Shown here: positions 24,664 through 36,787 of the stretch, piece by piece | Layout: every line of letters begins with the position of its first letter | Position numbering within the stretch: position 1 is the stretch's first letter | NCBI GenBank assembly: GCA_951799425.1 | Contig: OX637393.1 | Location: 40,550,378-40,614,377 of the forward strand | Reading direction: 5' to 3' | DNA from: Ilex aquifolium | Taxonomy: Eukaryota > Streptophyta > Magnoliopsida > Aquifoliales > Aquifoliaceae | Length of the DNA: 64,000 nucleotides | Notes under the pieces: model-generated | The model's database searches: none | What the model was told of the DNA's origin: nothing | The model's input: only the letters and a program-made list of their open reading frames with translations | Position numbers and translations under genes: made by a program

Positions 24664-26474
24664 TTGCAGAGAAAATTGCAATTACGCTTGAGTGAAGAGA
24701 GGTGAATGACACTAGTAAGAAATGTACTATTTAACTTTTTTATATATTTTTTAGTAATTATAAGAGTATTTGTGTGGTATAATTTATATTATAACATTGT
24801 TATTGTTGTGGATGTTTGAGTTGCTAAAACACAAACTTATTTTTGGTGTAGGTTACATGATTTGTGGTGAACTGGTGATCTATTGGAGCAGTTATGATTT
24901 TAAAGTGTTTCATATGGTTTAAACATAAAATAATTGTTATTGTATTTGTGTAACAATTATGATGGATTGATGTTTATGTTTTTTTGTGTTTTATTGTAAT
25001 TTTTGTTGTAGTTGTTTTAGGTTTTAGGATTATTGATTTATTATGTTGTTAAATTGGTGCATGTTATTTAATTGAATTGTTAAAAATGATCCAAAAATTA
25101 ATAACTACAAAAGTGTTCACCCGACTTCCTACCCGATTAATCGGGTAGGAAATCAGGTAGAAATACCACACTTGATCGAGTAAAGTAGGCTAAGAAAAAA
25201 TTCTTCTGCAAAGTATCAGGTAGGAAGACGGAAGACCATATTTCCTACCCGTAGGGTAGGGTGAACACCCCTATTTAGAAGAATAGTTGGAATAATCCAA
25301 AGTAAGGGCGAGGATGCTTTGGTGCTGCATTATTGGTTTTTGGTTTATCATGGTGATCATATGTGTCTTCATGAGTCAACCTGATGAATATGGTTCAGCT
25401 AGGGATGTTTCAAATGGGAAGATTTTGTCAATGCAACTATTGTGAATGTGTGTTGATTGGAGGTAGTTGGAAACTAATGCAAATTTTTGCTAACTTAGAA
25501 CTCTTTTATATGTAATATGATCGTTGTAATGGAATATTAGTGTAATGTGATGATCGATGTTGTCATTTGGAAGCTAATGAATTAGTGTTGTTTACAAAGT
25601 ATTTGCTTTTGCTTGCTTATAGTAATACAATTCTAAAGATGCTAATTCATAACATATTCCAAAAGAGTGCATATACATATTCCAAAAAGGGTTGCAATTC
25701 AGCTGCATTACAAGTATCTCACTAAATGGAGAATACTTCTAACAAAAGTCCCAAAAGTGGCAAAAAAAAAAAAAGTCCCAAAAGCCCCCTCATTGTGTCC
25801 CAGTTGCTGTGTTTTTCTTGAACTTGATTATGAATAAGTTACACTCGTGTATGAGCTGGTGTAAACTTGGTATTCTGTGGGAGGACAGGCATGGGAGGAA
25901 TAAACAACTTCATTGGTGCCCTACCTGCTCGTCTCCAACCACAGTGTGATGCATTACTTGGTGCCTTCCAAATTGATTTACCTGAAGCAGTTGTGGTGGC
26001 CTCCAAACATATTGATTTGAAGTATATGCTGGTCGTTTCCAAGCACTTTGTGATGTAGTAGCTGGGGATGTCTTCCAAACACTTTGTGATGTAGTAGTTG
26101 GGGATAGCTTCCAAGTAGAATTTATTTGAAGCTGGTGGCCTCCTCATAGACTGATTTGGCATATTTTATGGTGTTAATACAGTTGTACAATTAGATTGTA
26201 GAGTCGATCCATTGTTCCTCCTTCTAATATGTTAATGAATAACAAGCATTAGCTCAATCATTAGACATGCATATTTGGGCATGTACACAACTAAAAATTA
26301 TATTTTAAGTATTATAGGCAACTTATGTCTATCTTTTGTTACATTAGGTGCTACATTAGGTGTTGCAGATTTGGGGTCGTTTGTTGTTGATTCATTTTGT
26401 CATGTTGTCCACCTAATGATAAAAGATAAAAGATAAAAGATAGGTTAGTAGTGAATATGTGAATTTCAAAAGGA

Positions 26475-29100
26475 TCATAATTTCAGAGAACTTACTGGGA
26501 CATTGTTTGCACTCTGTGCTGTGATTGTGTCTACAATATTGGATTGTTTGAACTTGCACATCCTCTTGTTGTGGCCAACTTTACCACAATTTCCACACAT
26601 TATAGGTTTGTACTTCCTCCTCAACTTGACACTAGTACTAGGTTCATCAACCTCCCTCTTTCTAACCTTCGTAGGCCTGCCAGGTCTTCTGCTCACATCA
26701 GGGGAAAATAGAGTGGCATAACCTATCTTGATCCACACTCCTGGCCATTGATAGGGCTTATTAGTTGATTGTAACACCTAAGGAAGGTCTCAACCTTGCA
26801 CCAATCACCCACAAAGTCTTATGTTAACATAACTAAAATATTGAGGGCAGACACTACATGTTTACATAGGATTCCTATTAAATCCCATTTTCTACAACTA
26901 CAAGTTCTCTATTCTATATTGATGGTGTTTTGGTCTCCACTCATCGCAACCACTTCAAATTTGTCATCCACATTCCATGTTGGTATGAAAGATACTGATT
27001 CAACTTTAATGTCCTCTATTCTCTTTTGAATTCTAGGACATATAGTACCCTTGTACTTCTTAATGGAGTATCTTTGTTGATGTATTCTTTCCATTAGCCA
27101 TACTCTAATTTTTTCAAGCATGGTTAAGATAGGTTTGTCCCTAGCCTCAACAATACAAGCATTTGAAGCTCTCACATATAATTCAATAACATATCACATT
27201 TGGAGAATGTACTGACATGGGACCTAGACCAATTCACAACTAATCTTTCACACAACCACCTATATGCAGATTCATCAATACTCATAAATTCCACCATTAC
27301 ATTGTGAAAGTCAACAACTCTTGTTAACTTGGCAGCCCTCCACAACAAATCCTTCAATGCTAAGTCCTTGTGGTCTACTTTGAAATTGTTATATAAATGC
27401 TCGACACAAAATCTATGTTTTGCATTTGGGAAAGAGTCTCAACAACATCTAAGAGTCCCTAAAACAATTATATGAATTAATTTATGAAAAATAGTAAATG
27501 CAATTATAAAACATATTGAAAATAAAGCATTTAAACTTGCCTTTTATTTATCTGACATGAAAGTCCATGCATTTGTGTTAAAAATGCTTCTGCTTTCAAA
27601 GTTTCAAGAATCAAGTCCAAGACTTCTTCTTTTTCTTTTCCTCTACTGCATAGGCTATTTGATACATTTGACTGTTGGGGTCAATCCCAACAGCTGATAA
27701 TAAAATGTCATACTGATTGCACTGCAAATGACAAACCATCCAAGCCAATTAATGATCTGCTTCCATACAACAACCATTTTTTAATGTCCCAAAACATATG
27801 TATAACCTTTTAAACTTTACTTAACCAGTTCCTAAAGCTTTGGTCTTCATTATATAGGTTGTATCTGGGTTGATTTTCCTTTACTCTTCACAGTAATCCC
27901 ATAACAAACTGAATTGCTCTGTCAGTGCTACTAACCATTGTCCTTCATTTATGTTTGGCCCTGTATACTTTGTTTTTGCCCAAGTTTAGAATGTGCTCTT
28001 TCTGCACAATTTTTTTGAATGATTTCATTGGCCATGTAAGGTTGGATCTCAACCTGTCTACATATGTATCTACAATCCAATTGGCATTAAAGTGCTTAAC
28101 ATTGAGAGATCTATTACAACTGTGGGCACCATTAAATGTTTTAACTTGTATGGACTTTTCACCTGCCATGTTGGAATCATATATCACTCAATCTCAACTA
28201 GGCCTACAAACAACCCTTACTCTACATTTGTCATTCTTAATGAATTTTATTTCCTTACCCTATTTGATTTCATGTTGCCTAATTGTAGCTCTAAATTCAA
28301 ATGCATATTTGAACAACAGGTCAAGCTTAAATTGTGGATCAACCATGTCAGTCATAACATTGAAGTGTGGATACTTAACCATTTGTCTCTTGAAATTTCC
28401 TCCTTCCTCATCATTTGATGATGATCCACTAAGACTGACTAACTCATTTGTGTCATAGCCTTCACCATAAAACTTATTTTTGGTTTCCATCATTGTGCCT
28501 CTAACACCATCAACCCCTTCCTCTTTCTCAATTATTTTCCCTTTGTTAACACCAACAAATTTAACATCATGTTCCACAAAATTATCAGACAATTGATCAT
28601 CAAGCATGTCGTATTCACTATCATAAAAACTCTGCATACTTAGAGGACGACCTTTCTGAGTATGAGTCATTCTCATCAAAATTTCCAGATTCTTCATTTG
28701 CATTCTCAACATCACATGTTTTTGAACACTACACATTTACTTGGTCTGTCTTAATGCCAGTTTCTTTCTATCTTGTATCACAGCTTGATTCAACTTGACT
28801 TTAGATACACAAATTTGGCTTACTATGTTGAACATAAAAATCAATGACTCTGTCCATATCAACCCAATTAACCATGTCCAATGTATGCTGATCCGTTTCT
28901 AACACTTTCCATCCATCACTAGTTCTAACGTGGAATCTAGTAAGCTTAGAGTATCCCAGTCCCACATCCTTTAACATACTGTCCAACTCAATCAAAGAAA
29001 GCTGGTCAGCATCACGTTACTCTTAATGCCCAATCTACCTCCATGCTGCAAATGGATAGCAAAATACCTAGAAAGATCATCTGCATATACCACCAAAAGG
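26475..29100 (-). pseudogene. MuDR-type MULE transposase, decayed
   Basis: Reading leftwards on the minus strand: the N-terminal MULE domain (FAIHLQHGGRLGI, frameshift, DQLSLIELDSMLKDVGLGYS), an acidic linker, and the MuDR DNA-binding region (VDPQFKLDLLFKYAFEFRAT; IQVKTFNGAHSCNRSLNVKH; WIVDTYVDRLRSN). Next come a damaged core with IGLDG and LFPNAKHRFCVEHLYNNFK, a SWIM zinc finger (CSCRKWDLIGILCKHVVSAL, CxC...CxH) near 26890, and a CCHC knuckle (CGNCGKVGHNKRMC) near 26560. Numerous stops and shifts interrupt it. The order of domains is that of autonomous MuDR-like transposases. Without repair it would be inactive. Confidence 0.9.
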
Positions 29101-29675
29101 CTGACAAGCCATACATTATTTCATCTACCCCACCATGTTACAAAACAACCATTAATCATAAACAAAAAGAGCAAGACTCTGAAAAGAAACAAACACCAAG
29201 GTCCACAAACAATAATTCATCGAAACTTTGACACAAACAAACAATTCATAAAATATCAAAAAAAATTAAAATAATAGCACACACAACCTCCCATAAAAAA
29301 TGGTCCCAACACAATGTCACAATCAACCCACAATGAAGCCCCCAATGCAAACACAATTACACAAAAAATACACAACCAACACATGGGAAACAAGATTACC
29401 GTAGCATAGCGCATCGCAACAAGGATGTAAGTCGTTGATCGCTTATCTCAATAACCACGACATTTTTTATTCTTCAAGATGCTCAACCCAGACCACATGA
29501 TTGAAAAACCCTAGATCAAGGTCTTTAATTTTTCTATCCCAAACTACGAGATTGAAAAACCCTATACTAAGATCTTTGATCTTTCTCTCCCAGACCAGGC
29601 GAATGAAAAGCCCTAGATTTTTTGTTCTCTCTACATGAGGCGTTGCCATGTACAAGTCAAATGGGAGTTCGTCAA

Positions 29676-29877
29676 GTAATTTGACAGTAAAGCCCTTGCA
29701 TATAGTCACGTGCTTTACATGTGATCACAAAATAGATGGACGCCTAAATAGAAATAAGTTGTTGGACCAAATTGCAACCTTTTTACTTCTTTGAGGGTGC
29801 AGTTTAGAAAAATTAATCTTTCGAGGTGCAATTTGAGAATTTTATTATCTTTCAATGGGGAAAGGTGAGATTTTTCC
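29676..29877 (-). repeat. MULE right terminal inverted repeat
   Basis: Read on the minus strand it begins GGAAAAATCTCACC and follows the left TIR to TTTACTGTCAAATTAC. Differences are scattered substitutions and short indels. Confidence 0.9.
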
Positions 29878-30086
29878 TAATTATATTGTGTGCGTGGACA
29901 AAGGGTTACGTATGTCTGAAATGAAAAAACAAGTGTTTTAACGTTGTGATTGTTAGTATTCAGAGATAAGACCACAGATCAGGGCCGACTTAAGATGATA
30001 AAAGGCCTAAAACGAGAATTCTAAGAAAAATTTTTGTATGAAAATTTTGCTAAGATATTATCTTTAATTGGTAGTATGATTGATCT

Positions 30087-30384
30087 TGTGGTAAATTGCA
30101 CTTTGTATCTTGAAAGATTTTATGATTCTTATTTTATACCCTCAAAGATTAATTTTTTCACAGTGCACCCTCAATATATCAAAAGTGTTGCAATGTGACC
30201 TTTCTATTTACTTTCCGTTAGTGTTACAATGAGATGATATTTGATGGAAAAAATAACAGAAGCTAACAGAAGGGCTACATTGCAACAATTTTGATACATT
30301 GAATGTGCAATGTGAAAACATTAATCTTTGAGGGTGTAAAGTGAGAATCTTAAAATCTTTCAAGGTGTAATATGCGAAAAGCCC
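30087..30384. mobile_element. Fold-back MULE-type MITE, about 300 bp
   Basis: The two halves are inverted copies about 140 bp long: the left has TTGAAAGATTTTATGATTCT and ACCCTCAAAGATTAAT, and the right has the reverse complements of close variants. Words such as CACCCTCAAAGA, AAAGATTAATTTT and GTTGCAAT also occur in the TIRs of the MULE 200 bp away, suggesting the same family. A target duplication was not clear. Confidence 0.6.
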
Positions 30385-31410
30385 TAATCTTTATTATATC
30401 ATACCACTCTTAAGTAGGATTTTTTTAATATAGTTTTAAAATTTCTTTTTTGCAAGAGTAATTGTTAAATTTAGCATCACTAATATATTTTATGCAATGC
30501 AAGAACATGAAAAAAAAAATTCTTCATGTATAATTCAGTATCTCAATTAAAAAATAAATTATTTGTGTTCAAAGTAGAGAGAGAAAGGAATGGTTTGATA
30601 ATTGTTTTTAGTTTGAATGATTTACATCTTGATAAAAAAAAGACGATTTACATGAATATTTTTTTTTAACAAAAGAATAATATTATTGGAATTCTAAAAT
30701 TTGACCTAATGTTTTGATATAATAACGTAGCATGTGATATTATTATAATAAAAAAATCGTACACTTATAAGTACTAGTTGGTGCACACGTGCATTACACG
30801 TGAACTATTTTCATTGTTTTTTATTTTATTTTATTTTTTGTCTGATTTTTTGTGTTAGGAGTTTATGGGTATTTGCTTGTCTTGTGCATAGTTATGCTTA
30901 AATATCATGACCATTCTTATACTAATATAGAAAATTTAGGACCCACTAAAATGAAGGAACATTTGAATAGACGCAAAAAAAAATTATTTTCGCAAGAAAT
31001 CTATTCTAAATCTAAGAGATCATTCCTTGTAATTTAAAGGGACAATAGGAAACTTTCCTAATGCATATGGATTATTGGAATTTGGACAATGATTTATCCT
31101 ACTGAACTTGATTTTAAATTACTTTCTATCTTATCGGGGCATATAACTCATGAATACAAGGCAATGGCTAGCTTGGGCCAACAAAATTGCAAGCATCCCA
31201 AACACATTATTTTGAATCACCATATCTGATCAGTCAAAATATTTGAACCATCATGCATAGCTTAGGCTAGAGCATAACTATCCATATGAAAATCCCTATT
31301 CTCTCAAGTGCAAATCCAAAATATGAAAGAGCATTGAACCAGAATCTGAAGAATCATTAGCAAGTACGTCGGTGCAATTGTGTCTAGGTGCATCTCCATG
31401 TGTGTGTGTG

Positions 31411-31413
<3 letters not shown>

Positions 31414-31453
<40 letters not shown>
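31414..31453. repeat. (GA)n microsatellite
   Basis: Forty bases of GA, preceded by a short GT run at 31399-31411. Confidence 0.95.
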
Positions 31454-31456
<3 letters not shown>

Positions 31457-32108
31457 TATGGAGTTAAATTACAAGTGACAACGAAGTGAAAGGTTACAAT
31501 ACAAGTCTTTAACAATCAATCAGAAGAATAACCTCAAACATCCATTGAACAACAATCAAATTCGAAAAACCACCACCTTTATTGTAAACAATAAATACAT
31601 AGAGCTATATATTGAGATTGATCATAAAAGTTTATGCTATGAGTTTCTTGTTGAAAAGAGGACTTACTATATTACTATAAAGTATTAGGTAGCCCCCTAA
31701 AGGTGACGCTCCATTCGTATATGTTTCCTTCGTCTACGAAACTTGCCGAAATTTCATAAACTGGGTTTTTCTACAATGATATGTATAAAATAGCACCAAC
31801 TATCAATCACATCATATGGTCAAATTAAGGCATAATATGTATATCAACACCCTTGTATGACTTCTGATTAATTTATTGGTTTATTTATAGAGAAGGAGTT
31901 TGTATAATTTCTCTCACTGGGATAATTGAGGGGGACAGGAAAAAGTTGAGAGCAGGTTATTATTTTATGATCTTAAATGAAATAATGTTAATGTAGTTAG
32001 TAAGGGAAAATAATGTTCACTTTATACATTATGTCAAGGATAGTTTAGTAATTCAAGTATTTTTTTTCGTCTGTTGAAATTTAGTAGTAGTATGCATAAA
32101 TAGATAAG

Positions 32109-33782
32109 TGATTAGCACAAAACTTTGTATATTTTTATATGCTAATCATCTTATTTTAATTGCTTTTGGAGACTAAATGATGGGAGTTGGGTTAATTGAG
32201 TTCTTAACGATGATATTTGGTGTTTGCAGTTAAAAGGTGCTAAATGAGGCTTCTTAAGGCCTTCCCAAACCATTTGAGACAAATGAGGATGAAAAGGTAG
32301 TTTGGGGATAGCTCAGGAGAGGAGGAAATCAGAAAATCAGGAAGTCAGCCAAACCGTACCGGTACGCTAAGGCTACTGGAGTTTAGCATACCGGTATGCG
32401 TACCGGTACGCTAAAGCCACTGGAGTTCGACGTACCGGTACGCTTTGCCTGATCTGCCCAAATGTTCTGCAACTCATGTCTGCTGCTTTGAGTGTCCCAC
32501 CAACAGACCTCTCATGCTCCCCTAACACGCCCACAACACTATTCACCCCTTTCACACCCTTGATTTCAAGTTTGGAGCCTACGTGATCAATGAGAAGAGA
32601 GAAGAGAAGAGGAGCTGGGTGTGCAGACAAGCTCTGCAACCCCTCTGTCCAGCCCATTCCTCCTGCACCCCTACAGATGGAGGTCACTTCTGGAGTCTAG
32701 GCCACCTCTCCAAGCACGTTTTTGGCAAGCCAAGTCAAAACAAGAGAAGATATTCAACATTCACAAGCTTGGAAGGGTGTGGCTACCTAAGCTTAGGAGT
32801 AGTCCAAGGAAGAAGATGATGAATAGTAGATAGAAAACTTAGATTTTTGCATTTTCTTCCGTCATTTCATTTGTAATCTTTTGTAAGGATCTTGTAATCT
32901 TCATTCAATGTCTTTAATGTCATTTATTTCAAGTTCATTTCAAGTTTAGTTCTACATTTTACATTTCACCATTGTTATGTTAAGTTTTCTTCATTTCAAG
33001 CTTTAAAATGGGTATTGAATATTTTTCTTCTTAGTTTAAGTTTTCTTGCATTGAGTTAAGTTTTAATCTTTATTTCAATATCATGTCTCTTTACATATTG
33101 TATGTCTTTCCTTTTTTCATGAGTAGCTAGAGTTTTAGTTGGTTAATTCAAGGGAGACCTCCCCGTGAGGATTCCATTCCAACTCTTCTTTTTTCCTCCA
33201 CTTGGTGTACGGTAGTTCGGTTTGACTGGGTTGAGAGTGGATACGGTTGTGAGTCTTTGATATCCCGTAGGCCTGGTCACGGGTTATGCTTGGATCCTTA
33301 CCTCCATTTCGTCCCTAACTTCCCACGAATTAATCGTTCATCTATGCATCATTGGAGGAAGGCTTTGAGTTGGATTGACATCCTCATTCGAGTGAACTCT
33401 TTGGATTAGACAACACTTGTTTTCATTTCATTTTCATTCAAAACTTCACTCACAAAACTCAAACAAAAGATTTTACACTTTTCCCTTTTGTTCACCAAAA
33501 TCACTTTCACACAACTTGACCTTTCATTCCCTGAGGAGATGACCTTGGAATACTTTTCCAAGTAAAACACGACAAGCAAAAGACTCATTGCGCTTGGGGA
33601 GCACTTTTGTTCATTTCGCACATTCCATCTCATACATTTTCATTCATCCACCATTCAGTTGTCCTTTCTTTTGACATCATCCCAAGGGAGAGTAACACTC
33701 CCCTTCCCACATACACCATATACAATACATTTTGAGGGATGGTTTTTAGAGATTAGGAAACTACAACGTTTTTAACCAAGCA
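32109..33782 (+). repeat. 5' LTR of the Athila-type element
   Basis: 1674 bp, TG...CA. It contains a cluster of GTACCGGTAC palindromes at 32356-32443 and ends one base group before the primer site. Confidence 0.92.
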
Positions 33783-33786
33783 TTTT

Positions 33787-33804
33787 TGGCGCAGTTGCCG
33801 GGGA
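33787..33804 (+). promoter_or_regulatory. Primer-binding site, tRNA-Asp type
   Basis: TGGCGCAGTTGCCGGGGA matches the 18 bases complementary to the 3' end of plant tRNA-Asp except for one base (A for C at 33793). tRNA-Asp priming is the usual state in Athila-lineage elements. Confidence 0.85.
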
Positions 33805-33947
33805 AGGTTAAGCGTCGAGTTCAAGGTGATTTTGGGCGGCATAGGTAAGTCTCGTGATTTTCATCACGGGCCAAGGTATGTCGTCTCATTTGTAAATAGT
33901 TTGTTTTAGTTTGTGTTTTTTGTTATGTTTCTAATTTTTATGAAAAT

Positions 33948-34745
33948 GTGTGTAATGCCCCTTATTTTGAAAATGTGTGTGAGATTTGTGGTGAGTATGG
34001 ACACATCACTAGTGAGTGCCCAATAAATTATCCGGTTCAAGACTTTGCATGCGAAGGTTCAAATTCAATTTTGGCCTCCGAAAATTTTTACCCCGACCAT
34101 TATGTTACATCGAGTTATCTGAGTTATGATTGGGAGAATGAACCTTATAATTTTTCATCCTATCTCACACCACCAAATGAATTTTGCTACTATCCAACAT
34201 ATGGGGACTCAACCGAAGAAGAATTGAAAAATATTTTGTGCGATTTTATGCAATACCAAATGGAATTCAATGCCCAAATAACCCAACAACTTAATACATT
34301 GACTAATGCTATAATTGCTATGCATGAAGAACAACATATTGAGCATAGTCAATGTATTGAGGATGATCATCCCAATGGAGTGCAAATTGATGTTGAATCA
34401 CCCATCACTCTTGATTGTGAAAAATTTGATGAAGTTATTATCTCACATGAGGCTAATGAGCCCAATGTCATTTTGCCATCTAAGAGTGGTGTTGAGGTTC
34501 ACAATTTTCAACTTGGGGAGGGCATTGAAATGGAGTTGAGTGGAGAAACTTTTAAAGATAAATTGCATATTCCATTGTTGGAATTGCATAAACCTACATA
34601 CACCTCGGTTTGGTTGAGATTTTTGAATCATTATCTTTTATATTGTTGGATAGATTGGATAGAAAGGACATTTATACAACAAAAAAATTTTAAAATCAAA
34701 AAAATCAATGGGCGCAAGCTCATATCCGAATTGAAGCCGGATTGA
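33948..34745 (+). pseudogene. gag-like reading frame with CCHC zinc knuckle
   Basis: The open frame encodes about 265 residues but has no in-frame ATG at its start (33948 is GTG), so it is a fragment or relies on upstream sequence. CEICGEYGHITSEC is a CX2CX4HX4C nucleocapsid knuckle near residue 11. It is followed by Tyr/Asn-rich sequence and a predicted coiled coil (QYQMEFNAQITQQLNTLTNA). The C-terminal region, ending in KINGRKLISELKPD, resembles the tail of plant Ty3 polyproteins. The capsid part of gag is missing. Partner of an autonomous Athila element is inferred, not seen. Confidence 0.65.
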
Positions 34746-36787
34746 CATGAGCCCTCTTTGTTTTACTTTCATGTACATAGTAGTTAGATTTATTTTATTG
34801 TTAAACTTTTATTTTCATGATGTTGTAGTGTAGATTTTAGCATAAAGGTTGTTTACCTCTTCCTAAGTTGGACTCATTTCACTTTGAGCATCATTGTAGC
34901 AAATCTTATTGGGTATCATGTTCTAGTCTAAGTTGGGGAGTGTCAACAAGCTTTTTGTGTTTTATTTTTTTCGTTAATGTACATATATATGTATGGAAAA
35001 AAAAAGGGAGTATCTCATTTCCCATGTTACTTTCATTTTTCTCATTGCATGATTCATTGTGCATTGAGGACAATGCATGGTTCAAGTTGGGGGGGTGAGG
35101 TGCACCATTTACATTTTCCACCACTTTTTGTATAGAATAATGGAAAATGTGAAAATTTTGAAAAATTTTGGTTCCAATATTGAACTATATTCCCCTATCC
35201 TAATGGTTATGAGATTTGTGATTACTTGATCTTCATTTTGAACTTTGAATACATTAGCACATTATAGAAGTTTATCCTATTGCTAAGAGTATCACATACT
35301 TGTTTGCTTTTGAACTCAACCATAAGTGCACCATGAACTTGTAATTTTGACAATTTACGGATTGAGTCCACATTTAGTTCTTGACATGAATAGTGGAGAT
35401 GAGTAAGAACCCATGTGAGCTTTAGTGTCAATCCTTGTTGGAGGGAACTTACATTTACTCAAGGAACAATTTTTCAAATTCCAAATTTGTTCAATAATCT
35501 CATTATGCTTGTTTTGGTTAGGTGCATTTGGGTAGTTAATTGACTTTGTCTTGATATGTACAATGCTCTCCCATGCCTATCTAGAAATGATCTTAGGCCA
35601 TCTTTGAAATGCTTTGAGCCTTTGCCTTTTTCTTGTGAAAAATTTATCCCTAGTGCCGTGATTGAGCCTTAATTGTAAATTCGTTTCCATACCACATATT
35701 TGACCAAGCCAATGAAAATGATAAATATCTATCTTACCTTGGTTGTTCCTAGTGCTGAGTATGAGTGATCATAAAAGAGAAGTAAGTATGGTGTGGAAAC
35801 TCAAACAAAAGGGATGAATGAAGTTGAAACTCAAAGAGTTGAACGAAAAAGAATGAAAATCTACGAAAAGGAGAAAAAGGAGTGAAAAGAAGAAAAGAAT
35901 CAAAGAAAAAAGGAAAATGTTAAGGAAAAGAAAGAAATGAAACAAAGAGTGCGGTGATGGGGTTAGCCTAGAAATCCCATAAAAGGGAGATCTTTTTGAA
36001 ATAAAGGTCATTCACTCGAAACAACCCTCTTTGTTACCCTATATCATTCATTTTATTTACCTCAATATCACCCCAAGGCCTCATTATAACCTGTGAAAGT
36101 CCTAAATGATCTAGAGAAGCATGGGGACGCATACTTTTTAAAGAAAAAGAGAAGTTGGTTTGCTCTCTAATGCCCTAGCATTCCTTTCATGAGATTATGC
36201 CAAGATTGTTTCATTTTTATGCATGTGTTTCATTTTTGGATTATATGTGAGTATATTTCGTTTTGAGCACAAGATTTTATCTCACATATACACATGAAGA
36301 GCATGCCAAGATAATCATAGTATGATTCATTGTTGAGAGAAGCCCTTGGTGAGTTTTGCATCAAAGCTTAATTTGGATAGCCAAAGTGAATGTGAACTCC
36401 ATTGTGTAAATGTTTAAATTACATGTCAATTTCACACACACACGAGTTTGAAAATGAATGTATGTGGATACTCTAGAATAGCATTTAAGGCTATGATGTG
36501 TTTTATGTGTGATTAGTTCAAGTGGGTTGAGCAAGTTATTTTTGACATCCCAGTGCTAGTTAATATAAGGGAATATGCTTTAAATATTGGATACAAAGAA
36601 AAGAAGTTTGTAGGTACCTTTACTGGAAACCTTCACGAGACAAAACTCGTCTACTAGGGATCACCTAGGGGTTTAAAGGCTTGTTGCATGTGCTAAATGC
36701 AATTGCGAAATTAGTATATGCTTATTTTGTTTGCTTGCTTTTTACATTTTGTTTGCTAGGAACTAGCAAAACCTAAGTTGAGGGGTG
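34746..36787 (+). other. Non-coding interior of the Athila-type element
   Basis: Two kb with no protein similarity. It contains the G-rich tract TTGGGGGGGTGAGG at 35085-35099, which looks like a polypurine tract lying far from the 3' LTR. It also contains a purine-rich GAAAA segment at 35810-35950. The sequence directly before the 3' LTR reads TTGAGGGGTG. Confidence 0.6.

Larger units (their letters stand above)
21556..25273 (+). mobile_element. hAT DNA transposon nested in the MULE, 3.7 kb
   Basis: Ends TAGGGGTGCTCA and TGAACACCCCTA are perfect 12-bp inverted repeats. A perfect 8-bp duplication TTTAGAAG flanks the element (21548-21555 and 25274-25281). Subterminal CCTACCCG/CGGGTAGG words occur at both ends. 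It encodes a BED-finger/hAT transposase on the plus strand with several lesions. Confidence 0.95.
21209..25445 (+). pseudogene. GRF zinc-finger / membrane-anchor gene carried by the MULE, split by a hAT
   Basis: Exon 1 (21209-21307, 33 codons) encodes MQTVCYCGRRAKLKISCTKL and then NPGSLFITCANNK, the first half of a GRF zinc finger (CxCG, NPG, FxxC). After an intron (GTAAGA ... TTTAG) exon 2 starts at 21453 and reads ITGKCGYFV, a stop where the family has Trp, then DPLMCNRSSQLILGLLR. The hAT insertion (21556-25273 plus its duplication) interrupts the codons for a Leu-Glu-Glu segment. Beyond it, in the same frame, the sequence continues to a hydrophobic helix (MLWCCIIGFWFIMVIICVFM) and a stop at 25443. 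Small plant proteins with a GRF finger, a short coiled coil and a C-terminal membrane helix are a known family of unknown role. At least three stops, besides the hAT, make it a pseudogene. Confidence 0.72.
20905..29877 (-). mobile_element. Mutator-like element (MULE) with 200-bp TIRs, 9.0 kb including a nested hAT
   Basis: TIRs at 20905-21104 and 29676-29877 are about 200 bp each and align throughout. A perfect 9-bp duplication TAATTATAT flanks the element (20896-20904 and 29878-29886). Without the nested hAT the element is about 5.2 kb. It holds a decayed MuDR-type transposase on the minus strand (about 29100-26475) and a GRF-zinc-finger gene on the plus strand just inside the left TIR. The duplication length, long TIRs and transposase type all agree with Mutator. 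Confidence 0.93.

Noticed and set aside
28959..28970. GTCCCACATCC, similar to the plant snRNA upstream element
   Set aside because: It lies within the decayed MULE transposase, lacks the final G of the element and has no TATA box or snRNA gene downstream. The presence of an SNAPc gene in the window is a coincidence.
35769..36011. Phe/Leu/Ser-rich minus-strand frame
   Set aside because: Translation of a purine-rich GAAAA tract inside the Athila-type element.
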